From Sorex araneus (Eukaryota; Chordata; Mammalia; Eulipotyphla; Soricidae): a stretch of DNA of 64,000 nt. Of this stretch, positions 47,301-63,103 are shown in pieces. The stretch is taken from contig NC_073305.1 in assembly GCF_027595985.1 (NCBI RefSeq), positions 114,083,759-114,147,758 of the forward strand, given 5' to 3'. Every line of letters begins with the position of its first letter. Positions within the stretch are counted from its first letter, which is position 1. A program made the translations under genes and the position numbers. The notes beneath the pieces are model-generated. The model saw nothing but the letters and a program-made list of their open reading frames with translations, was not told the origin of the DNA and made no database searches.

Positions 47301-49683
47301 CAAATGGTTCCTCCAGCCATCATTTTCTTAGTGATCCCTTCTCTGTTCCATCTGCCTTCTCCCCTCTGCTCATGAAGCAGGCTTCCAGCTATGGGGCAAT
47401 CCCCCTGGCCCTTTTTTTTAATTTATTTTTTTATTATTATTTTTTAATTTAAATTTTATTGAATCACCATGTGGAGGGTTACATAGTTCTCAGGATTATG
47501 TCAGTTATACAATACTCAAACACCCTACCCTTCACACATGCCCATATTCCATCACCAACCACCCCATTATACCTCCCGCCCCCCCAGTCCCCGCCCTTGT
47601 AAGTGATAAGTTTCACTTCGTTTACGCTTTATCTTGGTTACAGTCCATGTTTCAACACATAACTCACTATTGTTGCTAAGGTTTCCCTCCATCTTTTTAA
47701 AAAAAAAAAGTTTTTTTTTTATTTTGTTGAAGTACTGTGATTAATGGACTAGAGCAATAGCACAGTAGGTAGGGAGTTTGCCTTGCATATGGCTGGCCTG
47801 GGTTTGATTCCTGTCCCTTTCGGAGAGCCCGGCAAACTACCGAGACTATCCCACCCGCATGGCAGAGCCTGGCAAGCTACCTGTGGCGTATTCAATATGC
47901 CAACAATAGTAACAAGACTCACAACGGAGACGTTACTGGTGCCTGCTCGAGCAAATCAATGAACAACGGGACAACAGTGCTACAGTGCTACTGTGATTAA
48001 CAATACTGTTAATGATAGTTTCCCATGACAATTTCCCACATACATAATTCTAACACTATACCCATCACCAGTGCACCTACCTCCTCCCAAAGGTCCTCAA
48101 GTGCACCACCCCCACTTGAGTTTTGAGGATCAATTTTCCTGTTGTATTAACTTTATCCCTCTCTTGCCACCTCGCAGATAGATCATTCTGTATCTATCCT
48201 TTTCTTTCTGACTTCACTGAGCATATCCTCTAGTCCTGCTCATCTATGTCATGGTAAACATGGTTTTGTTCATCCTTAAGAGCTGTTCAGTATTCCATTA
48301 TGTAGCTGTACTGCAACTTGCAATCCATTCATCTGCAGCTGGGAATTTTGAGTTGTTTCCATATGTTGGCTATTGTACTAAAGTACTGTGATGGACACAG
48401 TGTACAAATATCCTTTTGCACCATCTTGTTTTGAACATGGAAATGGTTGGGAAATGACATTCCACATCTAAATTTTATTTCCTCTTTTAAAAAGATACCT
48501 TTGTTTTATTTAATATCCAATTAAATACTGGATATTTAGACATAGAAAGCCAGTCCTATAGTAGGCATCTGACAATACTGCTATGTTATTTCTTCTAGTA
48601 TAATTTTCTTTATCCCATATAGAGCATTATAATAGCTTTTGCTTACTTAAGCAGTGGTGTTAATACTTCAGAGTGCTTTTATGCTATACTATTTTCTTTA
48701 CTAATCAAGTATACTATAAACACATGAGGAAAAGCCAGTTAAATAATAGGAATAGATCTTATCTATATTATATCTGATTAAAAAACTGACTGATTATAAT
48801 GCAAACAGAGGAACACCAATACCTTGTACAAATCTTAGAAAACAATTTGCTGTGTAGCCTTGGGGAAATTGCTTAAGCTGAGTCCCAGTTTCTTCATGTG
48901 TAACATTAAGATGCTAACATCACTTACCTCATAGCACTGTTCTAGCCCCATGAGATAGCATTTTTTTAACGTGATACCTATTTGTCAAGTTCGGACAAGT
49001 TGTGAATTCAGTTTCTTGTGTCCTGGTTTTTAGAATTAAGATAAAGACAGGGCCAGATTACGGGCTCAGCGAGTTGAAGTGCATGTTTTGCATGTAGGAG
49101 ACTCAGGTTCAGTCCTGAGCACCCTCAGCACGACCAGGAGTAGCTCCTGTACCACTGTTGTGGCCCCCAAACAAACAAACATTTAAAAAAAAGGCTAGCA
49201 GAAAATGGAACTTTCCTATCTAAATGGTTTTCATTTTACTAAACCTTTTTACTTAAAACTTTCATAGGTTCCATAATACGAATATTTCTCTTCCACTGCT
49301 TTTCTTTTTTCTCAGCATATGGGAAAATCGTGTTTTCTTTGTCAATAGTCCAGGTCTGTCATACTTACATTCTGGAAAGTCAGTGAATGATTGTTATGAT
49401 GAATGATTGTTACTTCCTTGATTGCATCACCTTGAAGAGGGCTGGGAGGGGAAGGCTAGAGAAGGGGACCATTCAGATTTATTTTCTTTCATAGTCAAAA
49501 CTATAAAATTTTAGGACATGAGTACTAATATTTCTCCCCTCTTTCCTCTTGGCAGCACTCACCTTTGCTCTGGGAACTCTTCTTGTATGTGTTTCTATAT
49601 ATCTTTATGGATTACCTAGACAAGACACTACATCAATCCAACAAGGAGAAACACCACCAAAAGAGAGAGTGATTGGTGTGTGA
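24109..49683 (+). CDS. SLC35A1: SLC35A1, CMP-sialic acid transporter (complete)
   Basis: Join 24109-24124, 29534-29711, 38172-38331, 39639-39791, 42775-42841, 45612-45788, 46196-46330, 49556-49683: 1014 nt, 337 residues, the same length as the human protein. It is a multi-spanning (about 10 TM) Golgi nucleotide-sugar transporter exchanging CMP for CMP-sialic acid, supplying lumenal sialyltransferases. Residues I recall as substrate contacts in the mouse structure are present: Asn102, Tyr117, Lys124, Tyr214, Ser216, Ser261, Lys272. Gly189 and Gly192, sensitive positions in hamster mutants, are kept. The C-terminus ERVIGV matches the reported hydrophobic ER-exit end. The start ATG has a strong context (A at -3, G at +4). 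Position 179 is Val where I expect Gly. All introns are GT-AG and no frame is broken. Confidence 0.98.
24500..25084 (+). other. SLC35A1 intron 1, start
   Basis: Moderately GC-rich shore of the CpG island; long apparent ORFs here are composition artefacts. Confidence 0.6.
25085..25225 (-). mobile_element. Diverged SINE
   Basis: gatgctcagggtttacttctgg ... gaccctgggtggctgtatgc. Confidence 0.65.
25848..26317 (+). mobile_element. 5'-truncated L1-type element, sense
   Basis: Same body as 19881-20394. 15-bp duplication AAAAATGGAGTTCGG (25833-25847) and AAAAATGGAGTTTGG (26318-26332). Contains an (AG)n run at 26093-26112. Confidence 0.9.
26631..26686. repeat. Perfect 25-bp inverted repeat, 6-nt loop
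   Basis: Arms 26631-26655 and 26662-26686 are exact reverse complements around loop TGGATT. The arm core is TGTATTCCTGGCAAAA. Lies in SLC35A1 intron 1 outside any recognised repeat. Confidence 0.9.
26883..27055 (+). mobile_element. Ancient hAT-type DNA transposon fossil
   Basis: ggcaaattttttctgtaaaag, acagttgcaggcgaaaacgt, agccacagacaat and tgtgttttaataaaacttcat match an old nonautonomous DNA element common in placental mammals (remembered, family name not certain). Confidence 0.6.
27056..27659 (+). other. SLC35A1 intron 1, nothing recognised
   Basis: AT-rich, unique-looking sequence. Confidence 0.5.
27660..27845 (-). mobile_element. tRNA-derived SINE, poly(A) type
   Basis: tttgctttttgggtcacacc ... 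gttacatcactccagcccc. Flanks cctgtatctctaattctt (from 27625) and cctgtacctctgattctt (from 27846) look like a target duplication with two changes. Confidence 0.93.
27864..28930 (+). other. SLC35A1 intron 1, mostly unrecognised
   Basis: 28165-28260 weakly resembles a diverged SINE in reverse; the rest is AT-rich with no supported feature. Confidence 0.4.
28935..29066 (+). mobile_element. RTE-tailed SINE, 5'-truncated
   Basis: cagagcctggcaagctagtc, cgtattcgatatgccaaaaa and tgagcaaatcgatgaacaag then acagtgctacagtgctac. Confidence 0.88.
29298..29336 (+). repeat. (ATC)n microsatellite
   Basis: About 13 perfect trinucleotide units, placed exactly at the 3' tail of the SINE fragment on the other strand. 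Confidence 0.95.
29298..29470 (-). mobile_element. RTE-tailed SINE fragment with (GAT)n tail
   Basis: Exact 13-bp duplication CATACACACATAT at 29285-29297 and 29471-29483. The minus strand ends ctcgagaaattcgacgatca then acagg(atg)n. Confidence 0.9.
29534..29711 (+). CDS. SLC35A1: SLC35A1 coding exon 2
   Basis: Residues 6-65, after acceptor ttattttccag and before donor gtgagt. It starts [17 protein letters not shown] (TM1) and includes [18 protein letters not shown]. Confidence 0.97.
30005..30130 (-). mobile_element. Ancient hAT-type DNA transposon fossil
   Basis: cagggattggcaaactataac, then ctgtggatcaaatgcatctt: terminal region of the same family as 26883-27055, opposite strand. Confidence 0.6.
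30131..31857 (+). other. SLC35A1 intron 2, mostly unrecognised
   Basis: 30430-30715 may be a diverged SINE in reverse (gtgctgagaatcacaccagg ... ctgctacactatttc). The rest is AT-rich without clear features. Confidence 0.4.
31860..32122 (-). mobile_element. RTE-tailed SINE
   Basis: agcactgtcatcccattgtt, catctatttgctcgagcggg, atcgaatatgccatgggtag and tgtgctattgctctaatcc. An internal duplication of gagagggacagagg at 32018-32055. Confidence 0.9.
32318..32472 (-). mobile_element. Diverged SINE
   Basis: cagtgttcagggtctacttg ... cccatgtacggtctctccaac. Confidence 0.7.
32473..33280 (+). other. SLC35A1 intron 2, nothing recognised
   Basis: AT-rich; 33210-33295 is a TATA/TGTA-rich stretch that supplied the target site of the L1-like insertion. 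Confidence 0.5.
33742..33881 (-). repeat. GC-rich unit, copy 1, in L1-like element
   Basis: Nearly identical to 34092-34229, in the same orientation with a 350-base offset. Shared landmarks on + are gcttagttcacagtctagag and ggcctccggatcgtggtc. Confidence 0.85.
34092..34229 (-). repeat. GC-rich unit, copy 2, in L1-like element
   Basis: Second copy of the unit at 33742-33881, at the 5' terminus of the element on the minus strand. AAAATGGCGG at about 34010, between the copies, resembles a YY1 site. Confidence 0.85.
34460..34619 (+). mobile_element. SINE with deleted A-box flank
   Basis: Near-consensus but lacks the gggtagggc segment after tagcacagtg. 14-bp duplication AAAACTGTTTTTGA at 34446-34459 and 34620-34633. 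Confidence 0.93.
34634..36379 (+). other. SLC35A1 intron 2, mostly unrecognised
   Basis: AT-rich. 35270-35450 is a local GC-rich block (ctggtgccagggatgacacc; ccccaggggccccggaacac), possibly an old SINE; not resolved. Confidence 0.4.
36380..36434 (+). mobile_element. 3' tip of an RTE-tailed SINE or RTE LINE
   Basis: tgcccacttaagcaaatcaa, then tgagcaacgggatgacagtg: only the shared ~50-base tail. Confidence 0.75.
36455..36630 (+). mobile_element. tRNA-derived SINE, poly(A) type
   Basis: ggggctggagagatagcacag ... ggttcgattcccagc ... ccaggtgtgatcc and A-rich tail; directly follows the RTE tail at 36380-36434. Confidence 0.93.
36631..37590 (+). other. SLC35A1 intron 2, nothing recognised
   Basis: AT-rich, unique-looking. 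Confidence 0.5.
37591..37782 (+). mobile_element. L1-type 3' tail, sense
   Basis: atgccccgccacagaagcgg, ggtggtggagaatggacact and tgtgactcactacaaaaaaaa. The flanks share acttccaca. Confidence 0.85.
38172..38331 (+). CDS. SLC35A1: SLC35A1 coding exon 3
   Basis: Residues 65-118, acceptor gttttcaaag, donor gtgagt. It includes [20 protein letters not shown], with Asn102, and ends AAVYQ, with Tyr117. Confidence 0.97.
38375..38540 (-). mobile_element. Diverged SINE
   Basis: About 45 bases after SLC35A1 exon 3; ggggtcacgtctggttgtgc ... ctgtactatctctctagccc. Confidence 0.8.
38541..39638 (+). other. SLC35A1 intron 3, mostly unrecognised
   Basis: Unique-looking; short (TA)n at 39400-39425. Confidence 0.5.
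39639..39791 (+). CDS. SLC35A1: SLC35A1 coding exon 4
   Basis: Residues 119-169, phase 0 at both ends. It starts [20 protein letters not shown], with Lys124, and includes [13 protein letters not shown]. Confidence 0.97.
39995..40174 (-). mobile_element. tRNA-derived SINE, poly(A) type
   Basis: tttttgctttttgggtcaca ... gtgctgttgctccagcccc. Confidence 0.93.
40329..40511 (-). mobile_element. L1-type 3' tail
   Basis: ttttaattgagtcactgtgag, ctgtcatacagtgtttcaat and cctccaccagtgtacatttg. Flanked by AAACTTGACC at 40319-40328 and 40512-40521. Confidence 0.85.
40650..40798 (-). mobile_element. Diverged SINE
   Basis: ggtactcatggcttactcct ... cctgctgttctatctatctg. Confidence 0.7.
40985..41140 (-). 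mobile_element. SINE
   Basis: ggccatacccagcactgctc ... actgtactatctctccagcccc. Confidence 0.85.
41141..41815 (+). other. SLC35A1 intron 4, nothing recognised
   Basis: AT-rich, unique-looking. Confidence 0.5.
41820..41990 (+). mobile_element. MER5A-like DNA transposon fossil
   Basis: agttctcaaactttagtgcag, cgctgggctacatcc, tgattcagtaggtttg and ctgctactggaggtccaggg follow the remembered MER5A (hAT-Charlie) consensus order. Confidence 0.75.
42237..42383 (+). mobile_element. L1-type 3' tail, sense
   Basis: ggtggtggaacatgtacact, then agggatggttgtttgatcat and cacagtgattcaataataat. Confidence 0.85.
42775..42841 (+). CDS. SLC35A1: SLC35A1 coding exon 5
   Basis: A 67-bp exon, residues 170-192: [20 protein letters not shown] and FAG. 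Val179 replaces the Gly I expect; Gly189 and Gly192 are kept. Confidence 0.96.
42928..43110 (-). mobile_element. tRNA-derived SINE, poly(A) type
   Basis: About 85 bases after exon 5. Exact 17-bp duplication CATATAACAATTTTATT at 42911-42927 and 43111-43127; (TTTA)n at the tail side. A young copy. Confidence 0.96.
43330..43470 (-). mobile_element. Diverged SINE
   Basis: aatcactcctggcagtactc, then tcttgcatgtaaagcaagtgc. Confidence 0.65.
43471..44363 (+). other. SLC35A1 intron 5, nothing recognised
   Basis: AT-rich intron sequence without clear repeats. Confidence 0.5.
44378..44522 (-). mobile_element. SINE with internal deletion
   Basis: Lacks the part between gaccatatgggatgc and aaggcaaatgccc, removing the B box. 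14-bp duplication TATAACTAAGATTT at 44364-44377 and 44523-44536. Confidence 0.93.
44822..44960 (+). mobile_element. Diverged SINE
   Basis: gagccttgccttgcttgggg, then gcccagtatcccatttggtc and aggtatgacccagaaac. Confidence 0.7.
45094..45276 (-). mobile_element. SINE, first of a tandem pair
   Basis: ggctttttgggtcacaccca ... ttattgctccagccc; directly abuts the next copy in the same orientation. Confidence 0.9.
45277..45445 (-). mobile_element. SINE, second of a tandem pair
   Basis: tttttgggccacaccccata ... gtagtatctctctggtcc; older than its neighbour by divergence. Confidence 0.88.
45612..45788 (+). CDS. SLC35A1: SLC35A1 coding exon 6
   Basis: Residues 192-251. It includes [28 protein letters not shown] (Tyr214, Ser216) and [20 protein letters not shown]. 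Donor gtaagt. Confidence 0.97.
46196..46330 (+). CDS. SLC35A1: SLC35A1 coding exon 7
   Basis: Residues 251-296. It includes [20 protein letters not shown], then [20 protein letters not shown]. Ser261 and Lys272 are present. Confidence 0.97.
46783..46880 (-). mobile_element. Short SINE fragment
   Basis: tgagccacatgcagctgtgttc, then cactcctggcaggctcaggg. Confidence 0.65.
47035..47410 (-). mobile_element. L1-type element, antisense
   Basis: ttattgaatcaccgtgagag, caccaccaatatcccgggta and atggcagacagtattcccca; about 85-90% like the reverse complement of 19881-20394 by eye. Confidence 0.9.
47430..47695 (-). mobile_element. Second L1-type tail, antisense
   Basis: attgaatcaccatgtggagg ... catattccatcaccaaccac ... 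gtttcaacacataactcac: same subfamily as the tail at 33298-33560. Confidence 0.85.
47745..47988 (+). mobile_element. RTE-tailed SINE, full length
   Basis: Complete chimeric copy: tRNA-like head (agcaatagcacagtaggtag; ggtttgattcc), body (gagcctggcaagctacctgt) and RTE-like tail. Exact 12-bp duplication TACTGTGATTAA at 47733-47744 and 47989-48000. Confidence 0.95.
48000..48460 (-). mobile_element. Old L1 3' end, antisense
   Basis: tctgacttcactgagcatatcc, agtattccattatgtagctg and catctgcagctgggaatttt are antisense L1 landmarks. 48384-48455 recurs at 46937-47010. Confidence 0.7.
48848..48960 (+). mobile_element. MIR (ancient SINE) fragment
   Basis: tgctgtgtagccttggggaa, ttgcttaagctgagtcccag, tttcttcatgtgtaacatta and acttacctcatagcactgtt follow the MIR core order. 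Confidence 0.75.
49050..49175 (+). mobile_element. Diverged SINE
   Basis: agggccagattacgggctca, then ggttcagtcctgagcaccc and gttgtggcccccaaac. Confidence 0.7.
49556..49683 (+). CDS. SLC35A1: SLC35A1 coding exon 8, with stop
   Basis: Residues 296-337 and TGA at 49681-49683. The last TM segment ([18 protein letters not shown]) is followed by the cytosolic tail [20 protein letters not shown] and GV. Confidence 0.97.
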
Positions 49684-49793
49684 TTTCAACCTCAAAATAA
49701 TTCTTATAAAGACTAAGTTATTTGCAGTAAACTAGAGCCTTAAGTCAATCCCAGAAAGTAGCATACAAACTGGTGTAAGAATTAAGAAGAAAG

Positions 49794-49968
49794 GGCCGGA
49801 GAGAAGTGGAGGGGATGAGATGCCTGCTTTGCAGGCAACCCCCAGCACCATTTATGGTCCCCTGAGCACCAGTGGGAGTAATCCCTGAGTGCAGACCCAG
49901 AAGTAAGCCCTGAGCACTGCTGGATGTGGCCCAAGAACCCAAACCACGCCTCACCCCGGCAAAACCAA
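49794..49968 (+). mobile_element. SINE within the SLC35A1 3'UTR
   Basis: ggccggagagaagtggaggg ... tttatggtcccctgagcacc ... ggatgtggcccaagaaccc, about 110 bases after the stop codon, sense. Confidence 0.85.
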
Positions 49969-50603
49969 GAAGAAAACTGAATGAACTGCTACAAACATAA
50001 TGTGACTTGTTTGTCTGAGATCAACCTGTTTTTAGAATGAAGGAATTTTATAATTGTATATATGATGTACATACCAAGTATGGAGATAATGATATTTAAA
50101 AAAATCATGTGATGCTACAACAGTCAAGTAACAAGATTCGGGACAAAGCTGTTACAAGTGCCAAAGCCGTTTCTTCTGTACTGTCTCTTGTTCGGACACC
50201 AGGGAAGAAAGATGATCCCTCTTTGTTCTCAGTTCATGTACAGTATTTTATTCCAGCAGCAGTAAAGATCTAGCTCTTTTTTTTTTTTTTTTACAAAATG
50301 AGGCAAAAATAAGACTGACTAGTTCAGAAACAAACTGAATGTGTAACTTCTTAAAGGGAATCTTTTTCCTACTCAGACAATGATTTCTGGGTGGTGACTG
50401 AGTACTCCTTTAAGTGCTGTAATTGTGCCATTCATTGTCTGGGTTCATATTTCTTTGCTGTTAGATGATATACTTTTTTCTTCAAAAATGTTTCTAATGT
50501 CAGTTTTATACTTTTTTTAAAAAAGTGTGTTTAACTGTTGGGCTCAATTTGTGGAATTTCAATGTTTTTTAAAAAAATTATAATGTTAACAGGAAAATTC
50601 AGC

Positions 50604-50609
50604 AATAAA
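50604..50609 (+). terminator. SLC35A1 polyadenylation signal
   Basis: A canonical AATAAA in gcaataaactta, about 920 bases after the stop codon. Confidence 0.7.
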
Positions 50610-51093
50610 CTTAATTTATATGAGATGTTTTGATCATTTTTATATTGCAAATATCACTATTAACATAATTCAAAACCAACCCTTCCAGTTATAATTTAAC
50701 TCCCATTCTGAACATTAGATTCCTGGATGCAAACAGCTATAAATCTAACTTGGGTTTGCTTTAAACACAAAAAGTAATGTATAAGAACTGCATTCAGAGC
50801 TCCAGGCTGAAGGAGTTAAAGGAACAACTTTCTCGAGCTGTTAACCACCAACGGTCACTATACATTTCACTCAAGAGTCACATACTAAGAAGCTACCACA
50901 GATATGTGAAGGGGAACAGTCCTCCAAAGACATGAAAAACAATGTCTTAGTTGTATATTTTTATTCCGTTGTTGGTTTATAATTTTGATGACACTTTAAC
51001 AGAAATCTGAAAATTGTTTTACTATTATGATTGCATGAGTCTTTTGAAGGACCAAGAAGGCACACGGTGTCTGTAAACATAAAACCATCTTTT

Positions 51094-51256
51094 GGGGCCA
51101 AAAGATAGTATAGTGAATAAGAAGCTTGCCATGTAAGCTGACTCACATTTAATCCTGGGCACCCCTTATGATCTGCTGAGTCTGCCAGCAGTGATCTCTG
51201 AGTACAGAGCCATGTAAGCCCTGAGCACTGCAAGGTTTGGCCCCCAAACAAAAAGC
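51094..51256 (+). mobile_element. SINE, diverged
   Basis: ggggccaaaagatagtatag ... tttaatcctgggcacccctt ... aggtttggcccccaaac. Confidence 0.8.
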
Positions 51257-51729
51257 AAATGAAACCTGTTTTTTTCTGAAACTTTGGAAAACTCTAATTT
51301 GATGCTCTATGCATAAAAAGTATATAAAAATAGATTGTCTATGCATAAAAAATAGATTGCCATTAGTATTCAGAAGATACCTGGTAGCAACATTTCTAGT
51401 AGCTGAATAATAGCAGGTTGAATGGAAATGCTGGTAGATGATAACCATAGTGCTCAAAACCAAATCACACCCTATTCATATTTGTTATCCCATAAAATAT
51501 ACCTTACCAATGGGAGACTTGGGTTTCCCAATGAACTGGTTTTTACAAAGGCAGCCATAATTACATGAAACTTTGGATTTGTAATTTTTTTTCTGCATCA
51601 ATAATCCCCCCCCCCCTCCCTGCCCCATGGAAATGCTAGGTCACATCAGTTTAAGATTCTTTTTCAGGAAAAATGACACTGAATGAAGCCTCAAGCTATA
51701 TTTTTCATTAGATGACACCAAGTTTTAAA

Positions 51730-52650
51730 TGGTTTAACATGGAAATCTCAGAAGAGAGCCACAGCTGCAGGGAAGCCTCTGGACACTGTGCCAGGCTGAA
51801 GCAACCCGGAGGGGGGCGGGTTAGACCGGCACCAGCCCCAACAGAACCCTGGCAGCCGAAAACCTCCAGAACCCAATTGCTGCCATGCTCATGGCTGATC
51901 TCCACAGGCTCAGGATAAGCTTCATCCATGAGAACGAATCTGCTGAAAAACTCAGGTTGTGACTTCAGGTTGTGATGGAAATCTCCAGGCTCTCACGGAG
52001 TTGGGAATGGCGACCTCCCCCCATTTCCCTGTCTTCCTGGGAGTCTGGCAGCCATGCCCACTAACTGCCTCCAGTGCCATATAAGCTCATTAACAGCCAT
52101 GATCCAGACTCACAAATCTCAGAAGAGAGTGACTTCTTCTGAGTGACTGCAGAGATGTCTCTGGACCCCAAAGTCATCTCCAGTTCTGTCACCCTATTAC
52201 AAAATTTTAGAATTCCTGGAGTACACAACCGCATTTGTGACATCTCATACTCTATGCCACTGATATTCCCAGAGTAGCACACCACATTTGATGGGGTGTA
52301 AGGTAGAAGGTAACCTATCAAAAAATAAATTGATATTAGCACACAAGGCTCAACATGTAATAACATGTTAATAATCTCTTATACAAGGGCTTAATGGGCC
52401 CAGGGTGAGTTACAATAATCTTCACACATTTTCCTCTAAAGAAACCTTTGGATCACTTTTAACAGATTATTCGTAATAAATACAAAATAAATTATTTAGG
52501 ACCTGCTTTTGGGATAGACTTGGGTGGTGGTGGTGGTAAAATTCAAAATGGTGGTGGTAAGTTGTAATGGTGGTAAAATTGGTGTTGGAATATTGAATGC
52601 AATAAATTACTGTGAACAACTTTATAAAATAAAATTGGGGGGAAAAAATG
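51730..52650 (+). mobile_element. Unnamed ~0.9-kb retroelement, copy A
   Basis: Shares with 57660-58470, in the same order: atggaaatctc/cctccag-rich GC start, acagaaggctcaac-like, aataaattatt, ctgcttttgggatagac, attgaatgc, gaacaactttataaa. The end resembles L1-type tails (gaacaacttt...aataaa). (GGT)n at 52526-52546. No ORF. Confidence 0.55.
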
Positions 52651-52739
52651 AAAGGTTCAGCATACCTTCATGAAAGTCTATTTAGTACTTACTGACCAGG
52701 AGGGAACACAGATGATTTTTTAAAGGATAAAAAGAAGTC

Positions 52740-52816
52740 ATTGGTGGTGGGAAATGTACACTGGTGAAGGGACAAGTGTTGGAACATTGTATGATTAAAA
52801 CCCAATCATGGACAAC
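52740..52816 (+). mobile_element. L1-type 3' tail, sense
   Basis: ggtggtgggaaatgtacact, then gaacattgtatgattaaaac. Split by the next SINE. Confidence 0.8.
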
Positions 52817-52994
52817 TTTTTTGGTTTTTTGCTTTTTGGGTCACACCTGGCAATGCTCAGGAGTTACTCCTGGCTCTGCACTCAGGAATTACTCATGGTG
52901 GTGCCCAGGGGACCATAAGGGATACCAGGGATCAAACCCAGGTCAGCTGCGTGAAAGGCAAATGACTTACCCATTGTACTATCACTCCAGCCCC
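52817..52994 (-). mobile_element. SINE inserted in an L1-type tail
   Basis: 13-bp duplication AATCATGGACAAC (52804-52816) and AATAATGGACAAC (52995-53007). Confidence 0.93.
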
Positions 52995-53011
52995 AATAAT
53001 GGACAACACAG

Positions 53012-54125
53012 TGTAGGATAACATTGGTTTGTCCTTTCTGCCGTGCTACAGGGAGCTTAGGTTTATTGGATTACTCCTATCACAGTGCTCCCATCCCTCT
53101 GTGTTTACTTTTAACCTCTCTTTGTGCTCTGCTTCCCAGCCAGTCAATCACCTTTATCTCCTAATCAGATTGTTAACTTGTAAATATTGCTTTTCTCTTC
53201 TTCTTAAGTCCTTTGCATAGTTAATTCAGAGCAATGTCCTTTTTGTATAGATAAAGGAAGAGAGTTAGTGCTATGCCTTTGCAACTTGGAAGTTAATTGA
53301 CTCTGAATGATATTCACTCCTAGGCATCTGTTCTCTCAACTTAAGCCTCAGTTACCCTTACTTTCTAGCACCCGAAAAGCAGAGTCCCAACGAGGGATTG
53401 GACAGACCCAGGGCAAGCTGTGTGCTACCCTGGCATCGAAATGGGCCAGGCCAAAGATCCCTAATACCTAACTATAAGTTCAGAGCATGGTCATGAACAA
53501 ATTCTGTCATGACCCAGAAAGTAAAAGCTGGATTAGGACCCTGCTAAGGTTAGGAAAGATTAATCTGGCCTGAGATCCACAGTGAGATCTCCCCAGGAGA
53601 GCTACCCTACAAGTTTAATTTATCTCTTACTGTGTCGATACAAAATAACTAATATTAAGAAGTAGAATTAAGATGTAAATTAAGATGTTAAGTTATTGGA
53701 TTAAGAAGAGGAGAAACACCCTTAAGTGGTATTTTGCCCTTGAGCAGAAGGGCTTTCATATGTTGTGCTACCTGACAGGGTGTAGTGGCTACCCCCTGTG
53801 TGGGGAGTTGGTCAGAGACTAGATAGAGACCAGGCTTTGAGATGGACGGCAGAGACAGGAGGAGACAGGAATGATGAGAGGCAGTGTGAGACTAGAATGG
53901 GAAGAGCTTAGTGAGACTGGAACAGGCACATGAGGAGAATGGAATGAACGGTAACTGATCACCTACCAGCCTGGTCCTCATTTCCTCCCTCATCCGCCCT
54001 GGCATTGGCCATCCCTGGTGGGGAAGTGGCATGAGGCCACCGAATGCAGGTGGCAAGAGAGTTGGGATTCCTTAGTCATCCTCATGATTATGCAAAACAG
54101 CGTTGTAACTGTATAAGGGTGATTT
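53012..54125 (+). mobile_element. Second copy of the 16.4-17.7 kb LTR-like repeat
   Basis: Shares taggataacattgg, tttgtcctttctg, ccttggcatcga-type segments and aaaaggacattgct (as reverse complement) with 16389-17742, over at least 500 bases. The distal half is purine-rich (gagacaggaggagacag) but diverged. Confidence 0.5.
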
Positions 54126-54167
54126 AATTAAAAATATTTTTTTTTAATATTTTTAAAATGATGGATA

Positions 54168-54330
54168 GAGGCCAGAGAGATAGTACAGTGGGCAGGTCAC
54201 TTGCCTTGCATGTGGTTTGTCTGGGTCTGATCCTTGAAATCCTAGAGTTCCCTAAGCACTGCTAGGAGTGGTCCCTGAGCACTGCCAGGGGTGACTCAAA
54301 CCGCCCTCCTCTGCCCTTACCAAAAAAAAA
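54168..54330 (+). mobile_element. SINE near RARS2 3' end
   Basis: gaggccagagagatagtacag ... gtctgggtctgatccttgaa ... A-run. Confidence 0.85.
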
Positions 54331-54464
54331 AAAAAGAGAGAGACAGACCAGTTAATAACATTTATGTAACAAAATATACAGATTCTGGATCAAAAATGTT
54401 TAAATTCTAAACAGTAAATAGAATAATCAGAACTTAATATTTCAAAAATCACTTAAATCAGAAT

Positions 54465-62367
<7,903 letters not shown>

Positions 62368-62466
62368 CTGTCTTGGGAAGAAAACATACTTATGATAAAA
62401 TAACTGTGATAAGGTAATATTAAAAAGTAGATTGGGCATGATAAAATTAAAATAGAACTAAATTTT

Positions 62467-62640
62467 GGGGCCAGAGATAGTACAGTGTGCAGGGCACTTC
62501 CCTTGCACATCACTGACCCGGGTTCGACACCTAATATGGTCCCCTAAGCCCTGCCAGGAGTTATCCCTAAATGCAGAGACAAGAATAAACTCTGAACATA
62601 GTTTGGTGGGCCCAAACACCAATACCCCGCATGCCCCCAC
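62467..62640 (+). mobile_element. SINE, diverged
   Basis: ggggccagagatagtacagt ... cgggttcgacacctaatatg. Confidence 0.85.
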
Positions 62641-62841
62641 CCCAACCAGTACATAAAAATATTCATTAAATTCATTTGTTCTAAATAAGATGTCTTTTAA
62701 AAAAAGTCTAAACTGAGTGGTCTACAAGAGTTGCTAAGAAGCCAGCATTCAATCCTGTCAGAAGGAAATGAAAACTTTAATGATCAAAATATTTGATTTA
62801 AATTTCTTCTCTCAGCTATTATGTCCAACAAGCCTAATGGT

Positions 62842-63090
62842 CACAGTCATTGTCACTGTCATCCCGTTGCTCGTCGATTTGTTCAAGCGGGCACCAATAC
62901 CATCTCTCATTGTGAGACTAATTGTTTCTGTTTTTGACATATTGAATATGCCACGGGGATCTTGCCAGGCTCTGCCGTGCGGTCTAGATACTCTTGGTAG
63001 CTTGCCGGGCTCTCCGAGAGGGGCAAAGGAATCGAACACGGGTTGGCTGCATGAAAGACGAACGCCCTACACTGTGCTATCACTCTAGCC
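62842..63090 (-). mobile_element. RTE-tailed SINE
   Basis: Exact 13-bp duplication CAAGCCTAATGGT at 62829-62841 and 63091-63103. Intact tRNA-like head on the minus strand. Confidence 0.94.
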
Positions 63091-63103
63091 CAAGCCTAAT
63101 GGT

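Larger units (their letters stand above)
49684..50630 (+). other. SLC35A1 3'UTR
   Basis: AT-rich sequence from the stop codon to just past the first good polyadenylation signal. It contains a sense SINE (49794-49968) and a T15-type run near 50278. Further in it is mostly unique-looking sequence with several ATTTA-like stretches. Confidence 0.7.
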
